Positions 28,360 through 38,440 are shown, counted from the stretch's first letter. The stretch: 64,000 bases of DNA from Buchananella sp. 14KM1171 (GCF_041380365.1 NZ_CP159981.1:1860001-1924000); one strand, 5' to 3'. Numbers and translations: made by a program. Notes: generated from the letters alone by a model not told the origin.

Positions 28360-29240
28360 TCGGTGTCCTCCCCGTCCTGCGCGTCGACGCCCCACTCCTC
28401 GCCATCGGGGCTGGCGCCGCCCTCGGTGACGTCCCAGTTGCCCTCCAGCGCGGCCCTTTGCAGGCGCGCCAGCTCGCTGGTGCCGGCCAGGGCCAGGTCT
28501 AGCAGCTCATCCAGCTCGGCGCGCTTGAACGGCACGCCCTCAGCGGTGCCCTGCACCTCCACGAAGTCGCCGCTGCCCGTGACCACCACGTTCATGTCCG
28601 TGTCCGCCGCGACGTCCTCCACGTACGGCAGGTCCAGGCAGGCCCGCCCGTCCACCACGCCCACGGAGATCGCCGCCACCGAGTCCTTCAGCACGGGCCG
28701 GCCGGCCACCGGGTTGATGTGCCCGGCCGCGACACCCCAGGCCACCGCGTCAGCCAGCGCCACGTAGGCGCCGGTGATGGAGGCGGTGCGGGTGCCGCCG
28801 TCGGCCTGCAACACGTCGCAGTCCACCACGATCGTGTTCTCGCCCAGCGCCTGCAGGTCGATGATGGCGCGCAGGGAACGACCGATCAGCCGCGAGATCT
28901 CGTGGGTGCGCCCGCCGATCTTGCCCTTGACGCTCTCGCGCTGCGAGCGGGTGGAGGTGGCGCGCGGCAGCATCGCGTACTCGGCCGTCACCCAGCCCTC
29001 GCCCGAGTCCTTCTTCCACCTGGGCACCCCGGCGGTGAACGAGGCCACGCACAGCACGCGCGTGCCACCGAACTCGATCAAAACGCTGCCCTCGGCGTTG
29101 TCCAGCCAGTTGCGGGTGATGCGCACCGGGCGCAGCTTGTTTGTGCGCCGCCCGTCCGCGCGCCGGAAGGATGCGGTGGACGACGTTGCCTCCGCCCGCC
29201 CCGCGCCCACGGCCGCCTGGTTACTTGCCTGCTCGCCCAT
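28356..29240 (-). CDS. rph: Ribonuclease PH
   Basis: A 294-residue phosphorolytic 3'-5' exoribonuclease that trims tRNA 3' ends. Signatures are [57 protein letters not shown] and [15 protein letters not shown]. The first 25 residues and an acidic tail of about 30 residues are extra to the core. It overlaps bcp by 1 nt upstream and rdgB by 4 nt downstream, so all three are co-transcribed. Confidence 0.95.
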   Translation of the reverse strand: MGEQASNQAAVGAGRAEATSSTASFRRADGRRTNKLRPVRITRNWLDNAEGSVLIEFGGTRVLCVASFTAGVPRWKKDSGEGWVTAEYAMLPRATSTRSQRESVKGKIGGRTHEISRLIGRSLRAIIDLQALGENTIVVDCDVLQADGGTRTASITGAYVALADAVAWGVAAGHINPVAGRPVLKDSVAAISVGVVDGRACLDLPYVEDVAADTDMNVVVTGSGDFVEVQGTAEGVPFKRAELDELLDLALAGTSELARLQRAALEGNWDVTEGGASPDGEEWGVDAQDGEDTE

Positions 29241-29719
29241 CAGATCCCCAGCTCCTTGCGCAGTCGGGCCACGTGGCCGGTGGCCTTGACGTTGTAGGCC
29301 ACCTTCGTCAGGGTCCCGTCCGGTGCCACCACGAAGGTGGAGCGGCGGATGCCCAGGAAGATGCGCCCGTAGTTCTTCTTCTCACCCCACGTGCCCCAGG
29401 CGGCCGAGACCGCCTTGTCCTCGTCGCAGGCCAGCGCGAAGGGCACGGAGTACTTCTCGGCGAAGCGGTCCTGGGCGGCCACGGAATCGGGGGAGATGCC
29501 GATGACGCCGTAACCGGCGGCCTTGAAGCCGGCAAAGGAGTCGGTGAAGTCGCAGGCCTGCTTGGTGCAGCCCGGCGTGGAGGCCTTGGGGTAGAAGTAG
29601 ACCACCACCCCTCGGGCGTGCTTGGTCAGCTCCTCGCTCAGCGTGACGGTGCCACCGCCGGCCACCGGGAGCGTGAAGTCGGGGGCCAGCTGGCCCTCCT
29701 CCAGTACGACGTCGCTCAT
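29240..29719 (-). CDS. bcp: Thioredoxin-dependent peroxiredoxin (Bcp type)
   Basis: A 159-residue peroxiredoxin. The peroxidatic and resolving cysteines are in the TPGCTKQAC motif (Cys-X4-Cys), typical of Bcp/PrxQ. It reduces hydroperoxides with thioredoxin. The start at 29719 is chosen over an upstream in-frame ATG because of the AAAGGAG site just before it and the conserved N-terminus (LAPDFTLP). It heads a small operon with rph and rdgB. Confidence 0.93.
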   Translation of the reverse strand: MSDVVLEEGQLAPDFTLPVAGGGTVTLSEELTKHARGVVVYFYPKASTPGCTKQACDFTDSFAGFKAAGYGVIGISPDSVAAQDRFAEKYSVPFALACDEDKAVSAAWGTWGEKKNYGRIFLGIRRSTFVVAPDGTLTKVAYNVKATGHVARLRKELGI

Positions 29720-29760
29720 TTCTTCTCCTTTCGCCAGGGAAAGTGTGGCACGGAAAGACG

Positions 29761-29799
29761 CCGGTGGGGCGGCCGGCCTCACGCCGACCGCCCCACCGG
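29761..29799 (-). terminator. Hairpin downstream of the GH84 gene
   Basis: A 12-bp perfect stem (29761-29772 with 29788-29799) with a 15-nt loop lies about 20 nt past the stop of the GH84 gene on the minus strand. Confidence 0.7.
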
Positions 29800-29820
29800 G
29801 CGCGCTTTGGGAGCACGCGG

Positions 29821-32800
29821 CTACTTCACGAGCCGCTCCAGCTCCTGCTGCACGTTGGTGTCCAGCGACGTAGTGCCGCCGTAGAGGCGGATGGCCTTAG
29901 CGCCGCTGGCCTTGACGAAGTCCGCCGTGGTGCCCGGGACCGTGTTGGAGCGGGTGAACAGCAGCACACCCTGGTCCTTGGCCACGTCCACGCCGCCCGC
30001 CAGGGCGTCCACCAGGGACGAGCCGTTGGCGATACCCACCAGCTGCGCCGAGGGCATGAAGCGCGTGGCCAGCGAAGCGGCCGTGTCGTAACGGTCGGTG
30101 CCCGCCACGACCACCGCCGGGCGCACCCCCACCGCCTGCAGGTCGCGGGCGGCGCCGCCACCCACGGCCAGGGCGGCGATGCCGTTCTGGCGCAGGTAGT
30201 TCACGCTCGCCTGCGAGTGGGCGCTGTTGGCGACCAGCAGGATCGGCAGGTCCTCCTTGGCGGCGACGGGGCCGGCGGCCAAGGCGTCGGCCATGGACTC
30301 GCCGTTGACCACGAACGCCCGCATCGCCACCTCGCCGGTGGCGCGCTCCATCTCCGCAGCTGCGAGCACCGAGGTGGCGTACCGGGTGGGGCCACCCACG
30401 CGGTCCACGACGATGCCCATGCCGACCAGCTTGTTCTCCGCCGCGGCGGAGATGGAGCCGGTCTGGCCCATGACCACCACGCGCTCCACCTTCGCGTCAG
30501 CGAGCCATCGCTCCACGCGGGGGTCCAGCTCGCGGCCGGTCAGCAGCAGCGGGGCGTCGAGCGCGTCGGCCAGCGGGGTCGCCACCAGGCCGTCAGCGGG
30601 CGCCCACGCGTTCGCCAGGACCACCGTGGTGGCCTTGTCGCCAGCGATCTTCAGGGCCGTGTCGATCCGGTCCGTGCCCTCGAAGCGCTTCATCGGCGGC
30701 TGCGGGGCCGGGGTGGCGGACTGCGTGGGCTCCGGGGTGGCGGACTGGGTCGGCTCCGGGGTCGCGCTCTGCGTGGGCTCCGGGGTCGCGCTCTGGGTCG
30801 GTTCCGGGGTCGCGCTCTGGGTCGGCTCCGGGGTGGCGCTCTGCGTGGGCTCCGGGGTCGCGCTCTGGGTCGGTTCCGGGGTCGCGCTCTGCGTGGGCTC
30901 CGGGGTCGGCGGCGTGGTGCCGTCCAGCGCCGGGCCGGTGCGCAGAGCGAACTCCTGCACCATCACCGGGTCCGGCCCGGTGAAGTCCAGGCGAACCGCC
31001 GTGGCCCCGGCCGGGATGGCGGCCTCGTGCAGGGACTCGTCGGAGTCGATCGTGCCGATCTGTGCCCACTCACCGGCCACCTGGGCCTCGATCTTGCCCT
31101 TACCCATGCCAACCACCGTGGCGAACTTCGGGGTCGTGCCCGCCTGGATCTGGCGGGTGATCGTGCCCTTGTCCTGGGTCACGGGGGCCATGAAGCCGGT
31201 CTCCAGCTTGCCATCAGCGACGGACAGCACCGTGCCGGAGGCGGCCTCGAAGGTGGTGGAGAACGAGGTGACCGTGCCGGCCACCTGGAACTCGCGGATC
31301 TTCACCCACTTGCCACCCGGGTTGTTGCTGGTGGCGCGCAAGCGAACGAAGCGGGCCTCCTCCGGGGTGGCCAGCTGCAGGTGAACCACCGGCTGGTTGG
31401 AGACGGTGCCCACCTGCTTCCAGGAGTCGCCCGTGGCGGAAACCTCGATGACGCCGCTGTAGATCATGTCTCCACTGGTGGCGGTGTCGTTGTCGGACTG
31501 CTGCAGCTTGATGGAGCCGATGGTCTTAACCGAGCCCAGGTCCAGCTGGAAGTAGCGGCCGGTGTCACCCGCGGTGTTGGACCACCACAGGGTGTCCGGG
31601 TTGCCGTCCACGGCCTTGGCCGGGGAGTTGTTGCTGTACTGGCCCATGTTGGTGCTGGGCTGAGCGGAGTAGGCGGCAGCGCCCGGCATCGGGGTGGCGC
31701 CCAGCCAGGCGTCCAGCGGCGGGAACAGCTCGGCCTTCAGCTCGTCGAAGCGCGTGTCGCCCACGGAGGGGACGATGACTGCCTTCTGCAAGACGGAGTC
31801 CTCGCGCATGTCGTCCACGGTCGGCTGGAGGGTCAGGTCGTGGTAGACAACCCCGGCCGTTACCCCGGTCGCCACCGCCTCGCCGGTGCCGGCCTTGACG
31901 GCGTCGTTGGCCGCGATCAGGTTCCCCAGGCTGGCGGCCCACCAGGCGGCGGACTCGATCCAGCCCTGGGCGTCGGTCACGAAGCCCTTGTTGTCCATCT
32001 GCGCCAGCACCTCCGGCAGCTCGGAGAGCACCTGGAGGCGGTCCAGCAGCGGCTGCTTGTTGCCCGCGCGGAAGGACTGCAGGTCGGCGGTGAACTGGGG
32101 AGCCAGCGGGGAGTTGGGACGGTAGGGGCGCCAAGATTGGTTGACGTCGGCGAATACCTCCAGCGCCTTGCGCACCTGCGGGTCCGGTCCGGCCAGCTCA
32201 TCCAGGATCCGCTTGTAGGTCTTTTGCGGGTTGTAGGCGGGCGGGTTCCACGTGTAGTCCGCGTAGCCCGCCAGCGAGATCAGGGAGGCGTAGGGCTGGA
32301 TCATCGGGTTGGCGGTGAAGCCCTCGATGTACTTGTAGAGGTTGGGGGAGCGCCCGTCCAGGGGGTTGAGGAACAGGCGGTTGCGCTGGCCGTCGTTGAC
32401 CGGGAAGTTGTCCCAGATGTAGAGGCGGTTGGTGCGGTAGGAACGCACGGCGGCCTGCACGGAGGCGTCGGTAATCGTGTCACTGAACACGCCCTCACCG
32501 GTCCACTGCACCCGCACCTTGTCGTTCAGCTTCTCGCCGAACTGGCGCTTGTAGGGATCCTCCCGAGAGCCGTTGTAGTTGGTCGGGACGGTCTGCAGGT
32601 CGTCCAGGTTGTTGGGCTCGATGTACTCGGTCTGCAGCTTGTTGAGGAACTCCGCCTGCGCCACGGCAAGGAAGCCCCAGTTGGGGATGTTGCCGTACTT
32701 CTCGCGGTCCTCCTGGCAGTTGAGCCTCGGGTTGATGTCGTCCAACGCCACGTAGAAGGAGTGGCCGCCCTTGGAGCGGATCTGCTCGAACTTGGCCACC

Positions 32801-33627
32801 ACCTGGTCGTAGTCCGCCTGGCGGGAGTAGCAGATGGTGTTACCGGGGGAGATCACGTAGGTGAAGTCCACGTGGTTGGCGTTGGCGCGCTCGATGAGCT
32901 CGCCCATCCGGTTCAGCTCGTCCGCCGGGTAGAGCGTCTTCCACTGGTGGCGGGCCAGCTGGTCGTCCTTCGGGCTGTAGATGAACGTGTTCATCTTGTT
33001 CTTGCCGGAGAACTCGATCAGGTCCAGGCGGGCCTGGTGGGACCACGGGATGCCGTAGAAGCCCTCGATGGTGCCGCGGATGCTCATCAGCGGGTTGTCG
33101 CGCACCGCAGCGCCCGCCACGTTGCCGTCCACCACCAGCTGGCGCAGCGTCTGGGCGCCGTAGAACGCACCGTCGGCGTCCTTACCGGCCAGCACCACGG
33201 TGGGGACGTTCTGGTAGGTGGTGGTGGCAAGGACGTAGCCCTCCGCCTTCAGGGAGGCGGGCCCCTCCACGCTGGCGGCGGCCAGGGCGGCGGTCACGTC
33301 GGTGCCGGTGCCGTCCAGGGAGAGCAGGATCGCGGTGCCGCTGGTGGGCATGGCCTGGGCCACGGTGGCCGTGCCGCCCGCTGCCTGCACGATCTCCCGC
33401 AGGACGCGGATCGTGGGGGCGTCCGCGTCGGCGGGGGCAACGATGGTTACCGCTCCCTTCAACGCCACCGAGGTGGTGTTGGCGGTCATCGAGATCGGGG
33501 CGGGGAATACCTCGGGAAGGGTCTCATCAGCCAGGGCCGGCGTGGCCAGGAAGGCGGGTGAGACCAGTGCGCTAAAGGCTGCGGCCATTGCGGCCAGCAG
33601 CGCTACTGGTTTGCGTTGGATGGGCAC
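29821..33627 (-). CDS. Secreted GH84 beta-N-acetylglucosaminidase with CWB2 wall anchor
   Basis: A 1268-residue modular surface enzyme. A signal peptide (about 1-33, cleavage near ALA-DE) precedes a GH20b-like domain (35-165) and a GH84 catalytic domain (about 170-460) with IRGTIEGFYGIPWSHQ and the catalytic acid pair in YVALDDINPR (near Asp295/Asp296). A helical region follows, then an F5/8 type C domain (about 650-770), a further beta-sandwich, eight PEPTQSAT units (909-972) and CWB2 repeats to the end. GH84 enzymes remove terminal GlcNAc from glycoproteins. Wall display suggests action on host mucin-type glycans, which is inference. Expressed alone, divergent from nudC. Confidence 0.92.
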   Translation of the reverse strand: MPIQRKPVALLAAMAAAFSALVSPAFLATPALADETLPEVFPAPISMTANTTSVALKGAVTIVAPADADAPTIRVLREIVQAAGGTATVAQAMPTSGTAILLSLDGTGTDVTAALAAASVEGPASLKAEGYVLATTTYQNVPTVVLAGKDADGAFYGAQTLRQLVVDGNVAGAAVRDNPLMSIRGTIEGFYGIPWSHQARLDLIEFSGKNKMNTFIYSPKDDQLARHQWKTLYPADELNRMGELIERANANHVDFTYVISPGNTICYSRQADYDQVVAKFEQIRSKGGHSFYVALDDINPRLNCQEDREKYGNIPNWGFLAVAQAEFLNKLQTEYIEPNNLDDLQTVPTNYNGSREDPYKRQFGEKLNDKVRVQWTGEGVFSDTITDASVQAAVRSYRTNRLYIWDNFPVNDGQRNRLFLNPLDGRSPNLYKYIEGFTANPMIQPYASLISLAGYADYTWNPPAYNPQKTYKRILDELAGPDPQVRKALEVFADVNQSWRPYRPNSPLAPQFTADLQSFRAGNKQPLLDRLQVLSELPEVLAQMDNKGFVTDAQGWIESAAWWAASLGNLIAANDAVKAGTGEAVATGVTAGVVYHDLTLQPTVDDMREDSVLQKAVIVPSVGDTRFDELKAELFPPLDAWLGATPMPGAAAYSAQPSTNMGQYSNNSPAKAVDGNPDTLWWSNTAGDTGRYFQLDLGSVKTIGSIKLQQSDNDTATSGDMIYSGVIEVSATGDSWKQVGTVSNQPVVHLQLATPEEARFVRLRATSNNPGGKWVKIREFQVAGTVTSFSTTFEAASGTVLSVADGKLETGFMAPVTQDKGTITRQIQAGTTPKFATVVGMGKGKIEAQVAGEWAQIGTIDSDESLHEAAIPAGATAVRLDFTGPDPVMVQEFALRTGPALDGTTPPTPEPTQSATPEPTQSATPEPTQSATPEPTQSATPEPTQSATPEPTQSATPEPTQSATPEPTQSATPAPQPPMKRFEGTDRIDTALKIAGDKATTVVLANAWAPADGLVATPLADALDAPLLLTGRELDPRVERWLADAKVERVVVMGQTGSISAAAENKLVGMGIVVDRVGGPTRYATSVLAAAEMERATGEVAMRAFVVNGESMADALAAGPVAAKEDLPILLVANSAHSQASVNYLRQNGIAALAVGGGAARDLQAVGVRPAVVVAGTDRYDTAASLATRFMPSAQLVGIANGSSLVDALAGGVDVAKDQGVLLFTRSNTVPGTTADFVKASGAKAIRLYGGTTSLDTNVQQELERLVK
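30712..30903 (-). repeat. Eight 24-bp tandem repeats encoding PEPTQSAT
   Basis: Eight consecutive 24-bp units with a few synonymous differences form the linker between the beta-sandwich and the CWB2 repeats. The pitch equals that of the PAPGGSAT linker at 194-409, but the sequence differs. Confidence 0.95.
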
Positions 33628-33770
33628 TTTTCACCTTTCAGCGTCATTGATAAAAGGGATGCAGTGTTGAGCTGCTCGTCTCACCCTAGTCCTCTTGCCC
33701 CGCCCTATACCCCTGTTTGAAACAGGCAAGGTGGCGAAGGGCGGTGGCGAGCATGTGACACCCTTTAGAG

Positions 33771-34736
33771 GTGTTCGCTCCGATCCTGTCGCGCTCCGGC
33801 TTCGTCAAGCCCTACCGGGACCCCGCCGCCGTGGGCCTGGCGCTGGCCGACCCACTCGCCCAAGTCCTGCCCGTTTCCCCCACCGGCAAGGTCCCCCTGG
33901 ACGCCGCCGGGACCGGGCTGCGCTGGCTGAGCGGCCCCACCGAGTCAGACATCTACCTGGGCCGCTCCCTGGCCGCCCTCTCCGCCGGCGCCGATTCGTT
34001 CGACCTTGGGGTGGACGACGCTGCCGCCGGCCGCCTCTCCGCGCGGCCGCCTCTGGGACAGGCGGGCGGCAACGTCGGCCACCAAAACCTGGAGAATCGG
34101 CCGCTGTTTGTGCGGATGGTGGCGCAGGAGGGCCCGGACTGGGCGGGGCTGGCCGACGTGGCGCAGCAGTTGGGGGCGGTGGACTGTGCCGCGGCGGTGG
34201 CGGGCTGCGCGCTGGCGGCGTTCCACACCTCGCACGGTTTTTGCCCCTCCTGCGGGCGGCCCAGCCAGATGAGCGAGCAGGGGTGGGCGCGGCGGTGCAC
34301 GGGCTGCGGGGCGGCCGTGTTCCCGCGCGTGGATCCCGCCATCATCGTGGCGCTGCTGGACCAGGACGACCGCCTGCTGCTGGCCAGCGGGCCGCGTCAC
34401 CGGCCCGGGTGGCGCAGCGTGATCGCCGGTTTCGTGGACCCGGGAGAGTCGCTGGAGTCCACCGTGCGGCGCGAGGCCCGCGAGGAGGTGGGGCTGGAGG
34501 TGACCTCGCTCAGCTACGTCACCTCCCAGCCGTGGCCGTTCCCGCGCTCGCTCATGCTGGCCTTCACGGCGCGCGTGACCGGGCAGGTGGCCGTGGACGG
34601 CGTGGAGGTGACGCAGGCGGACTTCTACACGCGCGCCCAGGTGCGCGCCCTGACCGCCAGCGGGCAGCTGCGGCTGCCGCGCGGGGCGTCGGTGGCCCGC
34701 CTGTTGATCGAAAGCTGGCTGGCCGAGCAATGTTAG
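33771..34736 (+). CDS. nudC: NADH pyrophosphatase NudC
   Basis: A 321-residue protein. The zinc ribbon has CPSCG and CTGCG pairs (about 162-182). The Nudix box GFVDPGESLESTVRREAREEVGLE carries the G-x5-E-x7-REUxEExGU pattern, and the NudC-specific SQPWPFPRSLMLAF follows. It hydrolyses NADH and can remove NAD caps from RNA. The GTG start gives the full family length. It lies directly before uvrD2, as in M. tuberculosis (Rv3199c-Rv3198c). The dispersed ACGTCG word occurs inside it twice (34011 and near 34066). Confidence 0.94.
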   Translation: MFAPILSRSGFVKPYRDPAAVGLALADPLAQVLPVSPTGKVPLDAAGTGLRWLSGPTESDIYLGRSLAALSAGADSFDLGVDDAAAGRLSARPPLGQAGGNVGHQNLENRPLFVRMVAQEGPDWAGLADVAQQLGAVDCAAAVAGCALAAFHTSHGFCPSCGRPSQMSEQGWARRCTGCGAAVFPRVDPAIIVALLDQDDRLLLASGPRHRPGWRSVIAGFVDPGESLESTVRREAREEVGLEVTSLSYVTSQPWPFPRSLMLAFTARVTGQVAVDGVEVTQADFYTRAQVRALTASGQLRLPRGASVARLLIESWLAEQC

Positions 34737-34770
34737 TGGGGCCTGGCATGATGGAAAGCCAGGAGGAAAA

Positions 34771-36786
34771 ATGGCTCAAATAGCTGGGGATGCGCAGGCT
34801 CTGCTGGAGGCACTGGACCCGGACCAACGCGAGGTGGCCACCCACCTGCGCGGGCCGCTGTGCGTGCTGGCCGGCGCGGGCACCGGCAAGACGCGGGCGA
34901 TCACCTACCGCATCGCCTACGGCGTGGCCACGGGGGAGTACCTGCCCGCCTCGGTGTTGGCGTTGTCCTTCACCTCCCGCGCCGCCGGGGAGATGCGCTC
35001 GCGGCTGGGAACGCTGGGCGTGTCCAAGGTGCAGGCCCGCACCTTCCACTCCGCCGCCCTGCGCCAACTGACGCACTTCTGGTCCAGCGCAGTGGGCGGG
35101 CAGCGGCCCCCGCTGCAGGAACACAAGGCGCCCCTGGTAGCGGCGGCCGCCGCCCGCATGGGCCTGGCCACGGACAAGACCACGGTGCGGGACCTGGCCA
35201 GCGAGGTCGAGTGGGCCAAGGTGAGCCTGGTGGGGCCGCAGGACTACGCGGACGCGCTGCGCACGGCGGGGCGGGAGGCACCGGCCGGGCTGGAGCCGGG
35301 GCGCGTGGCCCAACTGCTGGAGCTCTACGAGATCGCTAAGCACGAGCGCAACGTGCTGGACTTCGAGGACGTGCTGCTGGTGCTCAAGGGCATCCTGTTG
35401 GAGCGCGAGGACATCGTGCGGGCGGTGCGCAACCAGTACAGCGTGTTCGTGGTGGACGAGTACCAGGACGTCTCCCCGCTGCAGCAGTCCCTGCTGGACT
35501 CCTGGCTGGGGGAGCGGCGCGACATCTGCGTGGTGGGGGACGTGGCCCAGACCATCTACTCCTTCACCGGCGCCTCCCCGCGCTACCTGACCGGCTTCGC
35601 GCGCCGCTACCCGGGGGCGCGCACGATCCAGCTGGTGCGCGACTACCGCTCCACCCCGCAGGTGGTCAGCCTGGCCAACACCGTGCTGGAAAAGGCCGGG
35701 GCCGGGGCGCGCCTGCCCGGTGCGGTGAAGCTGGTGGCGCAGCGGCCCTCCTCCGTGCCGGTGGAGTTCGAGGTCTATTCGGACGACGCCGCAGAGGCCA
35801 GCGGGATCGCCGCGCAGGTGGCGGACCTGGCCAGCAAGGGCGTGCCCCTTTCCGAGATCGCGATCCTGTACCGCACCAACGGGCAGTCGCAGGCGTTCGA
35901 GGACGCGCTCTCCGCCGCCGGGATCGGTTACGTCATGCACGGCGGGGTGCGGTTCTTCGCCCGCCCGGAGGTGCGCGAGGCCATGCTGCTGCTGCGCTCG
36001 AACGCGAACTCCGCCACCGAGGCGCTGCCCACCGCGGTGCGGGAGGTGCTGACCAGCCTGGGCTGGAGCGAGCAGCCCCCGGCCGCGCGCGGGGCCGTGC
36101 GCGAGCGCTGGGAGTCCCTGCGCGCCCTGGACGAGCTGGCCGCCACCCTCCACGAGGAGCGGGGCCTAGACCTGCCCGCCTTCGTGGCCGAACTGGAGGA
36201 GCGGGCCGCCTCCCAGCACGCCCCCACCGTGGAGGGCGTCACCCTGGCCTCCCTGCACGCCGCCAAGGGCCTGGAGTGGGACGCGGTGTTCCTGGCCGGG
36301 CTCAGCGACGGACTGTTGCCGATCTCGCTGGCCGAGCTGCCCGAGTCCATCGAGGAGGAACGCCGCCTGCTCTACGTGGGGATCACGCGCGCCCGCGAGC
36401 ACCTGCGCCTGTCGTACGCCCGCGCTCGCCACAGTGGCGGGCGGGGGTCGCGCAAGCCCAGTCGCTTCCTGAACGGGATCTGGCCCAGTGACGTCACGCC
36501 GCAGCGCACCGGGCGCGCTGCGGCGCGCGAGCGGCGCGAGCGTTTCAGCCTGGACGCCGACGCCGCCACCCTGGTCCTGTTCGAGGAGCTGGTGGAGTGG
36601 CGCGCCGCCGAGGCCAAGGCCCAGGGCAAGCCCGCCTACACGATCTTCCACGACGCCACCCTGCAGGACGTGGCCCTGCAGCGGCCCACGGACCTGGACC
36701 AGCTGGCGCGCGTGCGCGGGGTGGGGGAGACCAAGCTGCACCGCTACGGCCCCCAGCTCCTGGCGATCTGCGCCAAGGGAGTCTAG
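34771..36786 (+). CDS. uvrD2: UvrD2-type SF1 DNA helicase with HRDC domain
   Basis: A 671-residue protein. Walker A is GAGTGKT (35-41), motif II is VVDEYQDVSPLQ, motif III region is GDVAQTIYSFTGA, motif IV is LVRDYRST, and motifs V-VI are TLASLHAAKGLEWDAVFLAGL and RRLLYVGITRAREHL. A C-terminal HRDC-like domain (about 595-671) distinguishes UvrD2 from UvrD1. It unwinds DNA 3' to 5' during repair. A strong AGGAGG lies upstream of ATG 34771. Confidence 0.94.
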   Translation: MAQIAGDAQALLEALDPDQREVATHLRGPLCVLAGAGTGKTRAITYRIAYGVATGEYLPASVLALSFTSRAAGEMRSRLGTLGVSKVQARTFHSAALRQLTHFWSSAVGGQRPPLQEHKAPLVAAAAARMGLATDKTTVRDLASEVEWAKVSLVGPQDYADALRTAGREAPAGLEPGRVAQLLELYEIAKHERNVLDFEDVLLVLKGILLEREDIVRAVRNQYSVFVVDEYQDVSPLQQSLLDSWLGERRDICVVGDVAQTIYSFTGASPRYLTGFARRYPGARTIQLVRDYRSTPQVVSLANTVLEKAGAGARLPGAVKLVAQRPSSVPVEFEVYSDDAAEASGIAAQVADLASKGVPLSEIAILYRTNGQSQAFEDALSAAGIGYVMHGGVRFFARPEVREAMLLLRSNANSATEALPTAVREVLTSLGWSEQPPAARGAVRERWESLRALDELAATLHEERGLDLPAFVAELEERAASQHAPTVEGVTLASLHAAKGLEWDAVFLAGLSDGLLPISLAELPESIEEERRLLYVGITRAREHLRLSYARARHSGGRGSRKPSRFLNGIWPSDVTPQRTGRAAARERRERFSLDADAATLVLFEELVEWRAAEAKAQGKPAYTIFHDATLQDVALQRPTDLDQLARVRGVGETKLHRYGPQLLAICAKGV

Positions 36787-36796
36787 GCGCGGCAGG

Positions 36797-36940
36797 CGCG
36801 GCCGGCCTGTGCCGGGGCCGGCGGCGTTCCGGGCCGCAGGCGCCTGCCGGGGTGTGGCAGCGCCGGGAGTGTGGCAGCGCCGGGGGCGTGGCGATGCGTG
36901 GCCGCGCCGGCCCGTGCCGGGGCCGCTGGCGTTCGGGGCC
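36797..36940. repeat. Imperfect 38-nt direct repeat after uvrD2
   Basis: CGGCC(T/C)GTGCCGGGGCC and the following GGCGTTC(C/G)GGGCC occur near 36797-36835 and 36903-36940. Between them GTGTGGCAGCGCCGGG is repeated in tandem. No gene fits. Confidence 0.65.
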
Positions 36941-36954
36941 TGGCGGGTGCCGGG

Positions 36955-37857
36955 TTAGTCGAGCTCCCAGGACTCCGGGGCCGCGCCGCAGCCGCAGTCC
37001 GGGTGGGCGCTCACCGGTTCGACCCGCGGATAGGGCTGGTCCAGTTCCCACACCATCCGTGCGGTACCCAGTGCCCCCGCCGGTGCCCGGTCCGGCCAGG
37101 TGAGGAAGGCGAGGGCGGCCTGCAGGGCCGCTGCGGTGGCGATCGAGCAGACCTGCGCCGGGGGCGGGGACTTGCGCAGGTTGCGCACCTGGCAGATCAG
37201 CGCGGGCCAGGCCGGGTCCTGGGCCGTCATGGCCAGGTCCTGGCAGCGCACGCACGGGGTCACGCCAGGAACCACGACGGGCCCCACCCGCACGGTGGCC
37301 TCCTCCACCACCACGGGCAGGTGGGCCTGGTCGGTGACCAGCAGCTGGCCGCACGTCCAGCTGTCCACCGCAGCCAGGCCCATCACCACGGCGAGCTGGG
37401 CGGGCTTCACGGTAGAAAACTCCCCGGCCGTCAGCTCGCCTCCTTCGCGATCCTGCGGGGTGTCGATGCTGCCCACCCCGGCGGCGGAGAGGGCCTCCAC
37501 CAGCGGATTGACCAGGGAGGCCGGGCCCCAGACGCTCACCGCGTCCCGTGGGCGCTGGCGCAGCCGGCCCGTCTCCATGCCGGCGCGCCGCAACGTGTTT
37601 TCCAGCTCCACCAGTGGCGCGGGCGCGGGGCCGGAACGCCCCTCGACAAGTAGCCCGGCCCGGCGCAGCTGAGAGACGACCTGCGGCCCCAGGCGTTGCT
37701 CGGCTCGCCCGGACTCCACCCGGCCCCGGGTCATGCGCTCCAGGCAGGCCAACTGGGCCTCGTCCAGGCCACTCAGGCGGACGTGGGCGGGGCCAAAGCC
37801 CACCTGTACCTCGTCGCCGGTGCGCCACAGCACCTCCACACCGCTCACCAGTTGCAT
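36955..37857 (-). CDS. ThiF/cyclodehydratase-like protein (Rv3196-type)
   Basis: A 300-residue protein resembling the ThiF-like or peptide-leader-binding proteins that lie beside uvrD2 in actinobacteria. Visible features are an N-terminal winged-helix-like region, a Rossmann-like middle (VWGPASLVNPLVEALSAAGVGSID), Cys-X2-Cys in PCVRCQDL and CGCG near the end, which may bind zinc. The canonical ATP-binding GxGxxG is not clear, so adenylation is doubtful. ATG 37857 is chosen for the AAAGGCGGG upstream. The function is unknown; the syntenic position is the main support. Confidence 0.7.
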   Translation of the reverse strand: MQLVSGVEVLWRTGDEVQVGFGPAHVRLSGLDEAQLACLERMTRGRVESGRAEQRLGPQVVSQLRRAGLLVEGRSGPAPAPLVELENTLRRAGMETGRLRQRPRDAVSVWGPASLVNPLVEALSAAGVGSIDTPQDREGGELTAGEFSTVKPAQLAVVMGLAAVDSWTCGQLLVTDQAHLPVVVEEATVRVGPVVVPGVTPCVRCQDLAMTAQDPAWPALICQVRNLRKSPPPAQVCSIATAAALQAALAFLTWPDRAPAGALGTARMVWELDQPYPRVEPVSAHPDCGCGAAPESWELD

Positions 37858-38028
37858 CAGTTCACCCGCCTTTCGTGCCACCTACGGTAGGCAGAGGCCC
37901 AGTCGGAGTGCTGCGAGGTGGGGGAGGGTGTGGAAAACCCGGCCGGCCCCGGGACGGCGGTCGGGTGTCGGTGGGCTTCTGCCCGGTGGGAGCGCTCGGG
38001 GCGGGGCGCTGGCCCGGTGGGAGCGTTT

Positions 38029-38403
38029 GGGGCGGAGCGCGAGCAGCGAGCCTGGGGTCAGTTGGCGCGGTGAGCACGTGCGGTGAGCGGGCGCCGGGGC
38101 GGAGCGCGAGCAGCGAGCCCGGGGTCAGCTGGCGCGGTGACCAGGCGTCGAGAGCAGGCGCGGGGGCGGAGCGCGAGCAGCGAGCCTGGGGTCAGTTGGC
38201 GCGGTGAGCGGGCGCTGGACCGGTGGCACGGAGCGTACAAGCGTGCGGTCGGGGTACATGCGACCGCTTGGGGGCGTGGCACCGGTCGGTCGCATGTACC
38301 CCGATGCAGCATTTGCGAGCCCGGGGTCAGCTGGCGCGGTGAGCACGTGCGGTGACCAGGCGCAGGTGCGGAGCGCGAGCAGCGAGCCCTGGGTGCGCGA
38401 GCG
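38029..38403. repeat. 67-bp tandem repeats, one unit replaced by a hairpin sequence
   Basis: The segment GCGGAGCGCGAGCAGCGAGC followed by GGGGTCAG(T/C)TGGCGCGGTGA recurs with its GCGAGCC anchor at 38046, 38113, 38180, 38315 and 38382. The steps are 67, 67, 135 and 67 bp. The unit missing at about 38247 is occupied by an inverted repeat. The gap 37858-38440 has no convincing gene. Confidence 0.88.
38249..38304. repeat. 18-bp inverted repeat inside the 67-bp array
   Basis: TCGGGGTACATGCGACCG (38249-38266) and its exact reverse complement (38287-38304) flank a 20-nt loop. The sequence is unlike the surrounding units. Confidence 0.9.
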
Positions 38404-38440
38404 CCCGGCCGCCGCCAGGTGGGAAAACCGGGCGGCGCGC

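Noticed and set aside
27968-28405. Arg-rich minus-strand frame overlapping rdgB
   Set aside because: It is a shifted reading of rdgB and rph with no recognisable domain.
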